64,000 bases of DNA from Sphaerotilus sulfidivorans (GTDB lineage Bacteria > Pseudomonadota > Gammaproteobacteria > Burkholderiales > Burkholderiaceae_C), in NCBI RefSeq assembly GCF_013426975.1, contig NZ_JACCPY010000002.1, positions 186,001 through 250,000 on the forward strand, in the 5' to 3' direction. This document shows, in pieces, positions 53,321 through 62,124 of the stretch. The position numbers and the translations under genes are program-made. The notes beneath the pieces are model-generated. The model was not told where the DNA came from, ran no database searches, and saw only the letters and a list, made by a program, of their open reading frames with translations. Within the stretch, counting starts at the first letter, position 1. Each line of letters starts with the position of its first letter.

Positions 53321-53881
53321 TCGAGGCACTGACTGCCGACGATCTGGCCTGCAGCGCGACGCTGGTGCGCAGTCCTGCAGGCATGCTGGAGGTGCTGAGC
53401 GATTCTCCTCCGCTGGAGGCCCGCGTCCGGGCGGGCTGGCCGACGCGGGCTGGCTGACTTGTGCCCCAACTTCCGTGGCGTGGGGCGCAGCACGGGGGGG
53501 CACGCCTGCGGCGCTGGCGAGGCCGACGATCTGTTGGCGCTGGTGCAGGCCCTGCGCGCAGGAATCAGGCAGGGGCTGGCGCTGGCGCTGGTGGGTTTCT
53601 CCTTCGGAGCGCATGTGGTGTCGCGTATCGCTGCAGCTCTGAGCGAGGCCGGTGCGCCGGCCTCGAGCGTGGTACTGGCCAGCCTGCCCGACGGCCGCGT
53701 GCCTGCGGGCCGCAGCTATGACAGCCCGGGCCATTTCGGCGGCGATCTGGTCCTGGGTTGGGCACGCCGCCATGACAAGGCGGTGACCGTGCTGCCCGAG
53801 GCCGATCATTTCTTCACCGGCCAGCTGCCCTTGCTGCGCCGCCTTGTGGTGACGCATGTGACCGGCGCCACCGCAGCCTGA
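53317..53881 (+). pseudogene. alpha/beta hydrolase remnant (internal deletion and frameshift)
   Basis: The gene begins at an ATG overlapping the etfA stop and reads LVRSPAGMLEVLSDSPP, the usual start of a small CC0125-like alpha/beta hydrolase. The expected segment with the HPHP motif is missing. A stop at 53455-53457 ends this frame. The matching continuation PNFRGVGRSTGGH, LALVGFSFGAHVVS (nucleophile Ser) and EADHFFTG (His) runs in another frame to 53881. One extra C in the CCCC run near 53463 would restore the local frame, but the missing core would not return. It is non-functional as written. Confidence 0.7.
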
Positions 53882-53893
53882 CCCGGATTGCAC

Positions 53894-54502
53894 ATGTCTG
53901 CTTCCATGAATCTTTCTGCTCGTCTGGCTCAGGCGCGCAGTCTGCTTTTCGTGCCAGGGCATCGACCCGAGCGCTTTGCCAAGGCGCTGGCCAGCGGGGC
54001 CGGCGCGATCGTGCTGGATCTCGAGGATGCCGTTGCACCGGCTGACAAGCCGGCCGCTCGTGTCGCGGTCCGGGCTGCTTGGTCAGACTGGATCAGTCAT
54101 GGTGTTCCCGTCGTGCAGCGCCTGAATGCGCATCGCAGTGCGGACTGGGCCGAGGACGAGGCCTGGCTGGCGACCTGGTGCCGCAGCGATCGACCTTCTG
54201 TCGGTCTGGCCGGTCTGGCGCCGGCCATTGATGGTGTGACGGTCGCCCTGGATGCTGCCGAGCAGCTGGGGCGGGACACCGCGCGTGCCCGCCGTTTCGG
54301 CTTTGGCGGCAAGCTCTGCATCCACCTGTGTCAGGTCAGGCCGGTGCACGCGGCTCTGGCTCCCAGTCCGGCCGAGTGTGACTGGGCGCGACGTGTCGTG
54401 GATGCGGACCGCACCAGCGGAGGTGCCGCAGTGCGACTCGACGGCAAGATGATCGATCGTCCGGTCGTGCTGCGGGCTCACCGTCTGCTCGATCGGTGCT
54501 GA
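53894..54502 (+). pseudogene. CitE-like CoA-ester lyase with internal deletion
   Basis: The 202-residue frame begins LLFVPGHRPERFAKALASGA, then LDLEDAV, as in HpcH/HpaI-type citrate lyase beta homologues. It jumps from AEDEAWLATWC directly to LAGLAPAIDGVTVALD, then FGFGGKLCIHLCQV. Relatives have about 80 more residues in between, including the Glu and Asp metal ligands. The usual CIHPxQ is altered to CIHLCQ. The frame is open, but the product should lack the active site, so it is called a degraded gene. It converges on hoxB with a 34-nt gap. Confidence 0.65.
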
Positions 54503-54536
54503 CTCGCGTGGCGTGCGGGTCGCAGGCCCTGTCGGT

Positions 54537-55532
54537 CTACCGCCGCCCGGTCTTCCTGATCTGCGGCGCCACCACCCGGTGGTCGGCGGTGGCGTTCTCG
54601 CGCACCCGGCGCGGGGTGGCGCTCTTCGACAGCGAGGCCAGCGCGACGAACCAGGCCTTGGGCATGTCGGTGGGCAGGCCCACCGGGATGCCGGCGATCT
54701 TCGGCGTCTCGGCGAAGGCGTGGCCGGGGTCCTGGAAGCCGGGCTCGGTGCAGGAGATGCAGGCGTGGCCGCCGCGGGTGCAGCTGCCTTCGCCGTTCCA
54801 CAGCCGGGTGTTGCAGTCGGCATGCGCCTGCGTGCCCTTGCAGCCCATGTGCTCCATCATGCAGCCGAGGTCGGAGGGCTTCTCGGCGCTGGCCTTGAAC
54901 TCGTAGAACTCGTTGCGGGTGCAGCCGTGGTGCACCAGCTGGTCGGCATAGAAGCGCGGCCGGCCGAGCGCGTCGAGGTCTGCGGGGCCGAGCAGGTCGG
55001 CCGCCAGCGCCATCAGCGTCTCCAGCACCCAGCCCGGATGCGTCGGGCAGCCGGCGATGTTGACCACCGGCAGGCCGGAGCGGCTGCGGAAGTCGGGCCC
55101 GAGCAGACCGCCCGGGCGATCGTCGTCGTGCTGCAGTCCGGTGGCCTCGGTCGGGTTGCTGCCGGCCGCGGTCACGCCGCCCCAGGCCGCGCAGGCGCCC
55201 ACCGCCACCACATGGCGCGCCACGCCGGCCAGCCGCCGCACCCAGTCGATCATCGGCACGCCGGTGCCGGCCAGCACATGGAAGCGCCCGGTGCCGTTCG
55301 GACCGCGCAGCAGCGCGCCCTCGACGCACAGTGCATCCAGCGCGATCCGGCCGGCCAGCAGGTTGTCGAGCAGCGCGACCACATCCGCCCCGCTGGCCAG
55401 CGACAGCGACGGATGCCACAGCAGCCGGATGCCCGCGCCCTCGAGCTGGCCGGCGAAGTCGGCGGTGTCGGCGCACAGCAGCGACATCGAGCAGCCGCCG
55501 CAGCCGCCCGACTGCAGCCACAGCAGGTTCAT
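54537..55532 (-). CDS. hoxB: regulatory [NiFe]-hydrogenase small subunit
   Basis: This 331-residue iron-sulfur subunit starts MNLLWLQSGGCGGCSMSLLC and lacks a Tat signal peptide, as in cytoplasmic hydrogen-sensing hydrogenases (HoxB/HupU). Cysteines 11, 14, 114 and 162 fit the proximal cluster, H201, C204, C224 and C231 the distal one, and C240, C251, C258 and C261 the medial one. The ATG overlaps the hoxA stop codon by 4 nt. hoxC (large subunit) and hoxJ (kinase), which normally follow, are not here. A group 5/1h-type small subunit is the alternative. Confidence 0.8.
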   Translation of the reverse strand: MNLLWLQSGGCGGCSMSLLCADTADFAGQLEGAGIRLLWHPSLSLASGADVVALLDNLLAGRIALDALCVEGALLRGPNGTGRFHVLAGTGVPMIDWVRRLAGVARHVVAVGACAAWGGVTAAGSNPTEATGLQHDDDRPGGLLGPDFRSRSGLPVVNIAGCPTHPGWVLETLMALAADLLGPADLDALGRPRFYADQLVHHGCTRNEFYEFKASAEKPSDLGCMMEHMGCKGTQAHADCNTRLWNGEGSCTRGGHACISCTEPGFQDPGHAFAETPKIAGIPVGLPTDMPKAWFVALASLSKSATPRRVRENATADHRVVAPQIRKTGRR

Positions 55533-57064
55533 GGCAGGTCCTCGGGCGATGCGGGCGTGTCCTCGAGCTGGAAGCGCCGCAGCTTGGCGCGCAGGCCGAC
55601 ACGCGACAGGCCCAGCTCGGCGGCTGCGCGGGTCTTGTTCCAGCGGTGGCGCAGCAGTGTCTCGCGCAGCACCATCGCCTCGATCGCGTCCAGGCGCTCC
55701 TGCAGCGTGCCGCTCTGCGGCAGGCCGGGCAGATTCGGGCCGGGCGTGCCGGCCGGCGCATGGCGGCCGGTCTGGCCATGCAGCACGGTGGCGGAGAAGT
55801 CGTGCGGCGCGATCCGGCGGCCGTCGCCCAGCACGATTGCGCGGGCGATCTCGTTGCGCAGCTCGCGGATGTTGCCCGGCCAGGGATAGGCCATCAGCAC
55901 CGCGATTGCCTCCGGTCCGATCTCCAGGCCGGGCAGGCCCAGCTCGGCGCCGACCTCGCTGGCCAGCCGGCGCGCCAGCGGCGCGATGTCGCCGGCGCGC
56001 TCGCGCAGCGCCGGCATCTGCAGCGTCATGCCGGCCAGGCGGTAGTAGAGATCCTCGCGGAAGCGCCCGGCGCGCACCTCGTCGTCGAGCCGGCGGTGCG
56101 TCGCGGCGATCACCCGCACATCGACTGGCACCGAGCGGGTCGAGCCTACCGGGCGCAGCTCGCCTTCCTGCAGCACCCGCAGCAGCTTGACCTGGAAGGC
56201 CGGCGAGGTCTCGCCGATCTCGTCGAGAAAGACGGTGCCGCCGTGGGCGCGCTGGAACAGGCCGACATGGTCCTCGAAGGCGCCGGTGAAGGCGCCGCGC
56301 TTGTGGCCGAACAGCTCCGACTCGAGCAGCGTGTCGGGAATGGCGGCGCAGTTCTCCAGCACGAAGGGGCCGTCGGCGCGCGGGCTGGCGTAGTGGATCG
56401 CGCGGCCGAGCAGTTCCTTGCCGGTGCCCGACTCGCCCAGCACCAGCACCGGCAGGTCGAAGCGCGCCACCCGCGCCGCCATCGCGCAGACCGCGTCGAG
56501 CGGGCTGCCCGGCGTGCGCTCGATGCGCTCGAAGCCGAAGGTCGCGCGCGCCTGCGCCAGCCGGTCGCCGCGGCGGGTGCGCAGCGCGGTGGTGCCGGCG
56601 CGCAGGTCGAGCTCGAGCCGGCTGACGCCGCGCTGCAGCGTGCGCGCCTCCACCGCCTGGCGCACCGTCTGCAGCAGGTGGTCGGGCACCCAGGGCTTGA
56701 GGATGTACTGGTAGATCCCGGCCTCGTTGATGCCGCGGATGATGTCCTCGCTGTCGGTGTAGCCGGAAATGACGATGCGCACCGTCTCCGGCCAGCGCTC
56801 GCGCACCTCGCGCAGGAATTCCACGCCGGTCAGCCCCGGCATGCGCTGGTCGCACAGGATGACTGCGGCCTCGTGGCGCTCGAGCAGCGCGCGCGCCTCC
56901 TCGGCCGAGCTGGCGCACAGGATGCGGAAGTCCTCGTCGAGCGTGCGCCGCATCGCGTCCTGCGAGCGCACCTCGTCGTCGACCAGCAGCACCAGCGGCA
57001 GGTCGGCCTCGTCGGGTGCGTCGGGATCGGTGTCGTCGAAGGGCAGGGAATCGGGGGCGTTCAT
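55529..57064 (-). CDS. hoxA: sigma54-dependent hydrogenase regulator HoxA/HupR
   Basis: This 511-residue NtrC-type activator has a receiver domain (about residues 22-140) with D72 in ILCDQRMPGLTG, a AAA+ domain with Walker A GESGTGKELL (210-219) and the sigma54 loop GAFTGA (257-262), and a C-terminal Fis-type helix-turn-helix, KTRAAAELGLSRVGLRAKL. The receiver pattern GYTDSEDIIRGINEAGIYQY is typical of HoxA/HupR, which activate hydrogenase genes. It overlaps hoxB and the upstream PAP2 gene by 4 nt each. Confidence 0.9.
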   Translation of the reverse strand: MNAPDSLPFDDTDPDAPDEADLPLVLLVDDEVRSQDAMRRTLDEDFRILCASSAEEARALLERHEAAVILCDQRMPGLTGVEFLREVRERWPETVRIVISGYTDSEDIIRGINEAGIYQYILKPWVPDHLLQTVRQAVEARTLQRGVSRLELDLRAGTTALRTRRGDRLAQARATFGFERIERTPGSPLDAVCAMAARVARFDLPVLVLGESGTGKELLGRAIHYASPRADGPFVLENCAAIPDTLLESELFGHKRGAFTGAFEDHVGLFQRAHGGTVFLDEIGETSPAFQVKLLRVLQEGELRPVGSTRSVPVDVRVIAATHRRLDDEVRAGRFREDLYYRLAGMTLQMPALRERAGDIAPLARRLASEVGAELGLPGLEIGPEAIAVLMAYPWPGNIRELRNEIARAIVLGDGRRIAPHDFSATVLHGQTGRHAPAGTPGPNLPGLPQSGTLQERLDAIEAMVLRETLLRHRWNKTRAAAELGLSRVGLRAKLRRFQLEDTPASPEDLP

Positions 57065-57732
57065 GGCGGATCCGATTGTGTCGTGCCCGGATACCGCCCG
57101 CATCCGCAGATGCGCGAGGCCCCGGGCATCGCGCCGGCCAGCGCCCTCACCCAGATCAGGGCCATCAGCGCGCCGCCGATCAGGTCGGTCGGCCAGTGCA
57201 CCTGCAGATGCAGCCGGGTCGCCGCGACCACGCAGGCCAGCGCCAGGCCGGCGGCCAGCCAGATCGCCGCCGGGCGCGGCCGGCCCGGCTGCCACCACAG
57301 CGCCAGCACGACCGCCAGCACCTGTGCGGTGTGCGCGCTGGGAAAGCTCAGGTCGGGCGGCAGTGGCAGGCCGGTGGGGAAGAGGTCCGGGCGCGGGCGC
57401 ATCACCAGCAGCTTGACCGCATGCACCAGCAGCGTCGTGCCCAGCAGCGCGGCTGGCACGAAGGCCGCTTCCTGCCAGGGGCGCTGCTGGCGGCGCAGCC
57501 AGGCGGCCCGGGCCAGCGCCACCGGCAGCAGCAGCGCCAGCGAGCCGGCCCAGGTCAGCGCGGCCGCCAGCCGGTCGGTGCCGTCCGAGCGCAGCGCGTG
57601 GAACCATGCCAGCCCGGCGCGATCGAGCGCGATGACGCGGCAGATGCCGTCCTGGCAGAGCAGCAGGCCGGCGGCCACGCCGGTCAGCAGGGCCAGCAGC
57701 GCGCCGGCCAGCAGTGCGCGAGGGCTTCTCAT
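57061..57732 (-). CDS. PAP2-family membrane phosphatase
   Basis: This 223-residue protein has a signal anchor and about five further helices. The three phosphatase motifs are present: KLLVMRPRPD, SFPSAHTAQV and RLHLQVHWPTDLIGG. It probably dephosphorylates a lipid phosphate such as undecaprenyl pyrophosphate or phosphatidylglycerol phosphate. The stop codon overlaps the hoxA start by 4 nt, and it lies 10 nt after the exonuclease gene, so these genes look co-transcribed although no functional link to hydrogenase is known. Confidence 0.87.
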   Translation of the reverse strand: MRSPRALLAGALLALLTGVAAGLLLCQDGICRVIALDRAGLAWFHALRSDGTDRLAAALTWAGSLALLLPVALARAAWLRRQQRPWQEAAFVPAALLGTTLLVHAVKLLVMRPRPDLFPTGLPLPPDLSFPSAHTAQVLAVVLALWWQPGRPRPAAIWLAAGLALACVVAATRLHLQVHWPTDLIGGALMALIWVRALAGAMPGASRICGCGRYPGTTQSDPP

Positions 57733-57742
57733 GCCGGTCCGG

Positions 57743-58360
57743 TCAGCGTGTGCCGGCCAGCATCTGCGCGACACGCTGCTTCGGCAGCGCCTGCACCCGC
57801 ATCAGCCAGTCATGGTCGCAGCGGCCCTCGCTGCCGGGCCCCAGGCCGGCGTGCTTCAGGTCGTCCTGCATGCGGCCGAGCAGATGCGCGGCCATCTCGG
57901 CATCGGCCAGCGCCCGGTGCGCCTGGCCGGTGCTCGGCAGGCGGTGGTAGCTGGCCAGATCGCCCAGGCGGTGGCTGGGCGCGTCCGGATAGAGCCGGCG
58001 CGACAGCATCACGGTGCAGATGAAGGGATGCGGCGCCGCCAGCCCGGCCAGCGCCAGCTCGGCCTGCCAGAAGCGGCGGTCGAAGGCGGCGTTGTGCGCG
58101 GCCATCGGCAGCTCGCCGACGAAGCGCGCCGCTTCGCGCATCACCTGCCCGGCGGGCGGCGCGGCGGCGATCATCGCGTTGGTGATGCCGGTCAGCTGCG
58201 AGATGAAGGCCGGGATCGGCCGGCCGGCGTTCATCAGGCTCTGGAAGCGCTCGACCGGTCGGCCGTCCTCGAGGATGACGATCGCCACCTCGGTGGCACG
58301 GTCGCCCAGCGCGGGCGATCCGCCGGTGGTCTCGAAGTCGATGACGGCGATGCAGGACAT
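57743..58360 (-). CDS. DnaQ-like 3'-5' exonuclease
   Basis: This 205-residue DEDDh exonuclease has motif I AVIDFETTGGSP (residues 5-16), motif II MAAHNAAFDRRFW and motif III HRALADAEMAAHLL with the histidine general base. It is similar to the epsilon subunit of DNA polymerase III but short and stand-alone, without the polymerase-binding tail. Its substrate is probably single-stranded DNA or small oligonucleotides. The start at 58360 gives MSCIAVIDFETTGG. Confidence 0.87.
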   Translation of the reverse strand: MSCIAVIDFETTGGSPALGDRATEVAIVILEDGRPVERFQSLMNAGRPIPAFISQLTGITNAMIAAAPPAGQVMREAARFVGELPMAAHNAAFDRRFWQAELALAGLAAPHPFICTVMLSRRLYPDAPSHRLGDLASYHRLPSTGQAHRALADAEMAAHLLGRMQDDLKHAGLGPGSEGRCDHDWLMRVQALPKQRVAQMLAGTR

Positions 58361-58442
58361 GACAGGCAGCAGCGGGACGGCCGCGGGCAGCGGAAGAAGG
58401 CCGCGATCATGGCAGATCGGGCCCGGCGCCGGGCCTGTCGGG

Positions 58443-59540
58443 TCAGAGCGACGGCAGCGGCCCGCTGACCTGCAGCAGCATCGATCGACGTTCGCCGCCG
58501 CGCAGGTCGCTGCCAAGCTGCAGGGACCAGCCACTGCGCTCGATGCCGACGCCGATGCGGCGCTCGTGCGGTCGCCATTGCGCCGACAGGCCCCAGCCGC
58601 CGGCCTGGCCCTGCCAGCCCAGGCGCGGCAGCGCGCCCCAGCCCGGCAGCCAGACCAGGCCGGCCTGCAGCCGGCCGAGCCCCTCGCCGCGCCAGCCGAT
58701 CTCCAGCGTGCTGACCGGTGCGAGCGTGCGCCGCCAGGGCGGCTGGCGGTTGCGGCCCTCGACCAGCGGCCGGTAGCTGACGAAGCCGTCGGCGTCCAGC
58801 CCGGCCTGGTCGGTCGAGAGCTGCGCCTGCTGCTGTGGCAGGCCGCGCCAGTGCAGCCTGCCCGCGTCCTGCCAGCGCAGCTCGCCGTCCCAGGCGCCGT
58901 CGCGCAGCGCCAGCCGCCCGCCCAGCAGCAGCGCCCAGCCGCGTGCGGCCATCGGCTGGCGGAACGGGAAGTCGAGCCGGTCGTCGATCTGCAGCGAGCG
59001 CAGCTCGGCCTGGTAGCGGCCCTCGGCCTGGCGCCAGCCGGCGTGGCCGTCGATCCGGCGTGCGCCGACCCGCTGCAGTGCCAGGGCCTGCGCCGACAGC
59101 GCCAGCGTCAGCCCCGGGGCCAGCGCCAGATCGCGCGTGCCCAGCTCGAGGCCGGCACCGGCGAAGCCGAGGTGGTCCAGGTCGACGCGCCAGTCGCGGT
59201 CGTGTCCGGGCGTGCCGCCGGTCTCGACCTGGCGCGCCAGCTCGAGCGCGCCCGCGCTGGCGATGGCGATCGCGCGCTGGCGTGCCAGCAGCACGACGCG
59301 CGTGCCGTCGCTGCCGCGGCGCTCGAGCCGCAGCTCGTCGAACAGATAGCCCAGATTGCGCCCGGCGCGCGGATCGAGCGCGCGGGCGGCCTCGTCGTCG
59401 CCGAGCCGACCCAGCGCCAGCGCGTCGACATGCCGGTCCGAGGCCAGCGAGAGCCGCCAGCCCGGCGCGGCCGGCTGCGCGTGGGCCGCGGCGGCAGCCG
59501 CCAGCAGCAGCGCGGCCAGGCGTGGCGGCACCGGGCTCAC
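58443..59540 (-). CDS. exported protein of unknown function, probably outer-membrane beta-barrel
   Basis: This 365-residue protein starts with GTG and has a signal peptide (LAALLLAAAAAAHAQ, cleavage about residue 21). The mature part is built from short alternating segments such as LGWQGQAGGWGLSAQW and RRIGVGIERSGWSLQLGSDL, consistent with amphipathic strands of an outer-membrane barrel. It ends LLQVSGPLPSL, without the terminal Phe typical of Bam substrates. The GTG overlaps the lipoprotein stop (GTGA), indicating coupled synthesis. I do not recognise a family. Confidence 0.65.
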   Translation of the reverse strand: MSPVPPRLAALLLAAAAAAHAQPAAPGWRLSLASDRHVDALALGRLGDDEAARALDPRAGRNLGYLFDELRLERRGSDGTRVVLLARQRAIAIASAGALELARQVETGGTPGHDRDWRVDLDHLGFAGAGLELGTRDLALAPGLTLALSAQALALQRVGARRIDGHAGWRQAEGRYQAELRSLQIDDRLDFPFRQPMAARGWALLLGGRLALRDGAWDGELRWQDAGRLHWRGLPQQQAQLSTDQAGLDADGFVSYRPLVEGRNRQPPWRRTLAPVSTLEIGWRGEGLGRLQAGLVWLPGWGALPRLGWQGQAGGWGLSAQWRPHERRIGVGIERSGWSLQLGSDLRGGERRSMLLQVSGPLPSL

Positions 59541-61993
59541 AGCCCGATGTCCAGCGAAACGAAGCTGCCGTCGGTGAAGGTCAGCATCCGGGTGGAGGCG
59601 TCGATGCGACCGATCAGCGTGTCGCCGGCTTTCAGCTCGGCCGAGCTGGGCTGGCCGGTCCAGCCCAGCGAGAGCTTGCTGGTGGCCTCGCGCAGCATGA
59701 AGCGTGCGTCGCTGCCTTCGCTGCCCGGCGTGGCGGTGCCGGAGACCACCATGCGCGGCGTGCCGCCCACCAGCGTGCGGTACTGGAAGCTGACCGCGTC
59801 GGGGCTCTCCTGATCGCTGTGCATCGTCGTGCCGAGCGTGAACTCGAGCACCGGGCGCTGCGGCGCGGTGACGGTGCCGGTCAGCGTCAGGTCGACGCCG
59901 AAGCGGTTGCCGGCGCTGTCGGCCTCGCGCTCGTCGTAGCTGCCCGCGCCGCTGATGCGCGCCTCCAGCGTGGCCTTCAGGAACTCGGTGCTCACCCCGT
60001 CGCGGGTGGTGCGCAGCGCACCGCTGAGCTGGCCGAAGGTCGGCAGCCAGGATTCGCCCGAGCGGGTCAGCACCACGTCCTTGAGCTTGAACGTGCCCTC
60101 GAACTCGGCGCCCGGCGTGGTCCACAGCAGGTTCAGGTCGGCGAGCGTGCCCACCGGCGCGCCACCGGCCGTCAGCGTCGACATCGCGAGCTGGCCGCTG
60201 CGCAGCGTCAGCGTGCCGATCTCGGTGCTGGCATCCGAGTAGGCCTTCAGCGTGCCGCTGACCGCGTAGGTGTCGCTCTGGCTGGTGGCCGACAGGCCGT
60301 CGGCCGCGGTGCTGATGCTGCCGGTCAGCGCGATCGCGTGATGGTGGCTGCCGAGCGTGTCCGAGCCCTTGCCGACGCCGCCGGGCAGATCGCCTGCGAG
60401 CGTGAAGCCGCGGATCGTGCCCAGCGGGGTGTCGAGCGTCGGCACGAGCCGGCCGGCCGAGGCCTCGAGCTGGGGCTGCAGCACGGTGTTGGCGGTCACG
60501 GTGCAGGCGCCGCTGCTGTAGTCGCAGCTGCTGACGCGCTGGCGGGCCCGGCTGACATAGGTGAAGCTGCCGTCGGCCTGCGGCTCCAGCGTGAAGCCGT
60601 GCACCCACTCGGTGGTCACGATCGCGTTCTGCGTGAAGCTGCGCGAGCTGCGGTAGACCGCGCGGCAGCCGACGACCCGGGCGTCGGCGGTGCCGGTGGC
60701 GCGGGTGCTCAGGTCGGTGGCGGTGAACAGGCCGCAGGCGCCGGCGACCGGGCCGCCCTGGCCGTCGCCGCCGCGGCTGCGGGTGGTCTGCGTCGAGCGG
60801 CCGGCCATCAGGTCGTTGTAGAGGTCGACGCCCATCAGCATGGTGCCGGTGTCCTTGACCAGCATGTCGACCGGCACCTCGATGCCTTCCATCGCGCTGC
60901 GGAACTGCCAGGCCTGGATGTTGACGGCACCGCCCGACAGCGAGGCGCCGCCACGGCTGAACATCGCGCCCCAGTCGCTGCGGATCTCGTTGAACAGCAG
61001 CCTGGCCGCGGCGATCGCGGTGGCGGTCGGGTCGCTGCCGCCGGAGCCGCCCGCTGCGGCCGGCGTGCAGCCGCTGTCCTTGCAGCCGAGATTGGCGATC
61101 ACGCCGGCCAGCAGGCTGCCGGGCACGCTGCCACTGAGCTTGGGCGTCGTCAGCACGGTGCCCAGCGCGCTGCTCAGCGCGCCGGAGACATCGACGGCCG
61201 CGCCGCCGCTGCCGGAGGCCAGCTTCAGCGACGAGGTGCTGGCCGAGGCCGACAGCGCCTCGACCACGCAGCGGGTGCGCGCGCCGGCATCGCCGTCGCC
61301 GCAGCCGAGCTGGCCGCCCGACGCCATCTGCGAGACGGCCGCGAGCATGACGGCCATCTTCTTCTCGTCCTCGCTCTGGGCCGAGCCGACCGGACGGGCG
61401 CTGACCGCGGTCGGGTCGAAGCCGAGCAGCTGGCTGACGGTCGAGACCGCCTGTGCGGTGTTGCCGGCGCTGATGCCGCCGCCGGCGCGCTCGGCCGCGG
61501 CGACCACCATCTCGCTGAACGGCGTGATGCTGGCGCTGGTGGTGACCGTGCCGGCCTGCGACGGGGTGATGACCGAGCGCATCGAGAAGCCGGCCGGCAG
61601 TGGCTGCGCGGTGCCGGTGACCTCGTCGAGATGGGTGGTGCTGCCGTCGGCCTTGGCCGAGACGCGCACCACGTAGGGCCGCGAGACGGTGGCGTCGAAG
61701 CTCAGGCTGTAGCGGCCCTCGGCGTCGGTGGTGGTCGAGGCCAGCGTGGTCGTCAGGTCGACCGAGCCGTCGGCCGCCACCGGATGCACCTTCACGTCGG
61801 CGTTGGCCATCAGGCCCTTGGAGGCGGTGCCCGACAGCGCCACCGCACTGGTGGTCGTGCCGCCGCCCCCGGTCGTGCTGTCGTCGCTGCCGCCTCCGCC
61901 GCCGCAGGCGGCCAGCGCGGCGGCAGCGATCAGCGTGGTGCTCAGGGTCAGAGGACGCCAGCTGGCGCGGCGGCGGAAGGATGCGTAGGTCAT
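59537..61993 (-). CDS. large secreted lipoprotein of unknown function
   Basis: This 818-residue protein has a lipoprotein signal with lipobox LAAC (acylated C30) followed by a Gly/Ser/Thr linker. Residues about 50-125 resemble a carboxypeptidase-regulatory/Ig-like domain (ALSGTASKGLMANADVKVHP, DAEGRYSLSF). A helical segment (about 150-330) includes cysteine pairs in QLGCGDGDAGARTRC and NLGCKDSGC. The C-terminal half is beta-rich with repeats of small strands. It is probably anchored in the outer membrane. It is coupled to the barrel-like protein gene downstream. Confidence 0.75.
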   Translation of the reverse strand: MTYASFRRRASWRPLTLSTTLIAAAALAACGGGGGSDDSTTGGGGTTTSAVALSGTASKGLMANADVKVHPVAADGSVDLTTTLASTTTDAEGRYSLSFDATVSRPYVVRVSAKADGSTTHLDEVTGTAQPLPAGFSMRSVITPSQAGTVTTSASITPFSEMVVAAAERAGGGISAGNTAQAVSTVSQLLGFDPTAVSARPVGSAQSEDEKKMAVMLAAVSQMASGGQLGCGDGDAGARTRCVVEALSASASTSSLKLASGSGGAAVDVSGALSSALGTVLTTPKLSGSVPGSLLAGVIANLGCKDSGCTPAAAGGSGGSDPTATAIAAARLLFNEIRSDWGAMFSRGGASLSGGAVNIQAWQFRSAMEGIEVPVDMLVKDTGTMLMGVDLYNDLMAGRSTQTTRSRGGDGQGGPVAGACGLFTATDLSTRATGTADARVVGCRAVYRSSRSFTQNAIVTTEWVHGFTLEPQADGSFTYVSRARQRVSSCDYSSGACTVTANTVLQPQLEASAGRLVPTLDTPLGTIRGFTLAGDLPGGVGKGSDTLGSHHHAIALTGSISTAADGLSATSQSDTYAVSGTLKAYSDASTEIGTLTLRSGQLAMSTLTAGGAPVGTLADLNLLWTTPGAEFEGTFKLKDVVLTRSGESWLPTFGQLSGALRTTRDGVSTEFLKATLEARISGAGSYDEREADSAGNRFGVDLTLTGTVTAPQRPVLEFTLGTTMHSDQESPDAVSFQYRTLVGGTPRMVVSGTATPGSEGSDARFMLREATSKLSLGWTGQPSSAELKAGDTLIGRIDASTRMLTFTDGSFVSLDIGL

Positions 61994-62124
61994 CGCGGGT
62001 CTCCGGGTCTGCAACGGGACAGGATCAATCGATCGACTATATCGGTGTTCCCGGCGCATCCATGAGCCGAATTGGCTGCGCTGCACCCATGATTTCTGCC
62101 CGCACCGGGCCTGGGCCGCGAGGC

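Noticed and set aside
55529-57607. HoxA extended upstream to 692 residues
   Set aside because: The extra N-terminal part is the out-of-frame shadow of the PAP2 gene; the receiver domain starts normally after the ATG at 57064.
58835-62065. 1076-codon open frame antisense to the lipoprotein and barrel genes
   Set aside because: Arg/Ala-rich shadow frame. The minus-strand frames have signal peptides, a lipobox and coupled start/stop codons, so they are the real genes.
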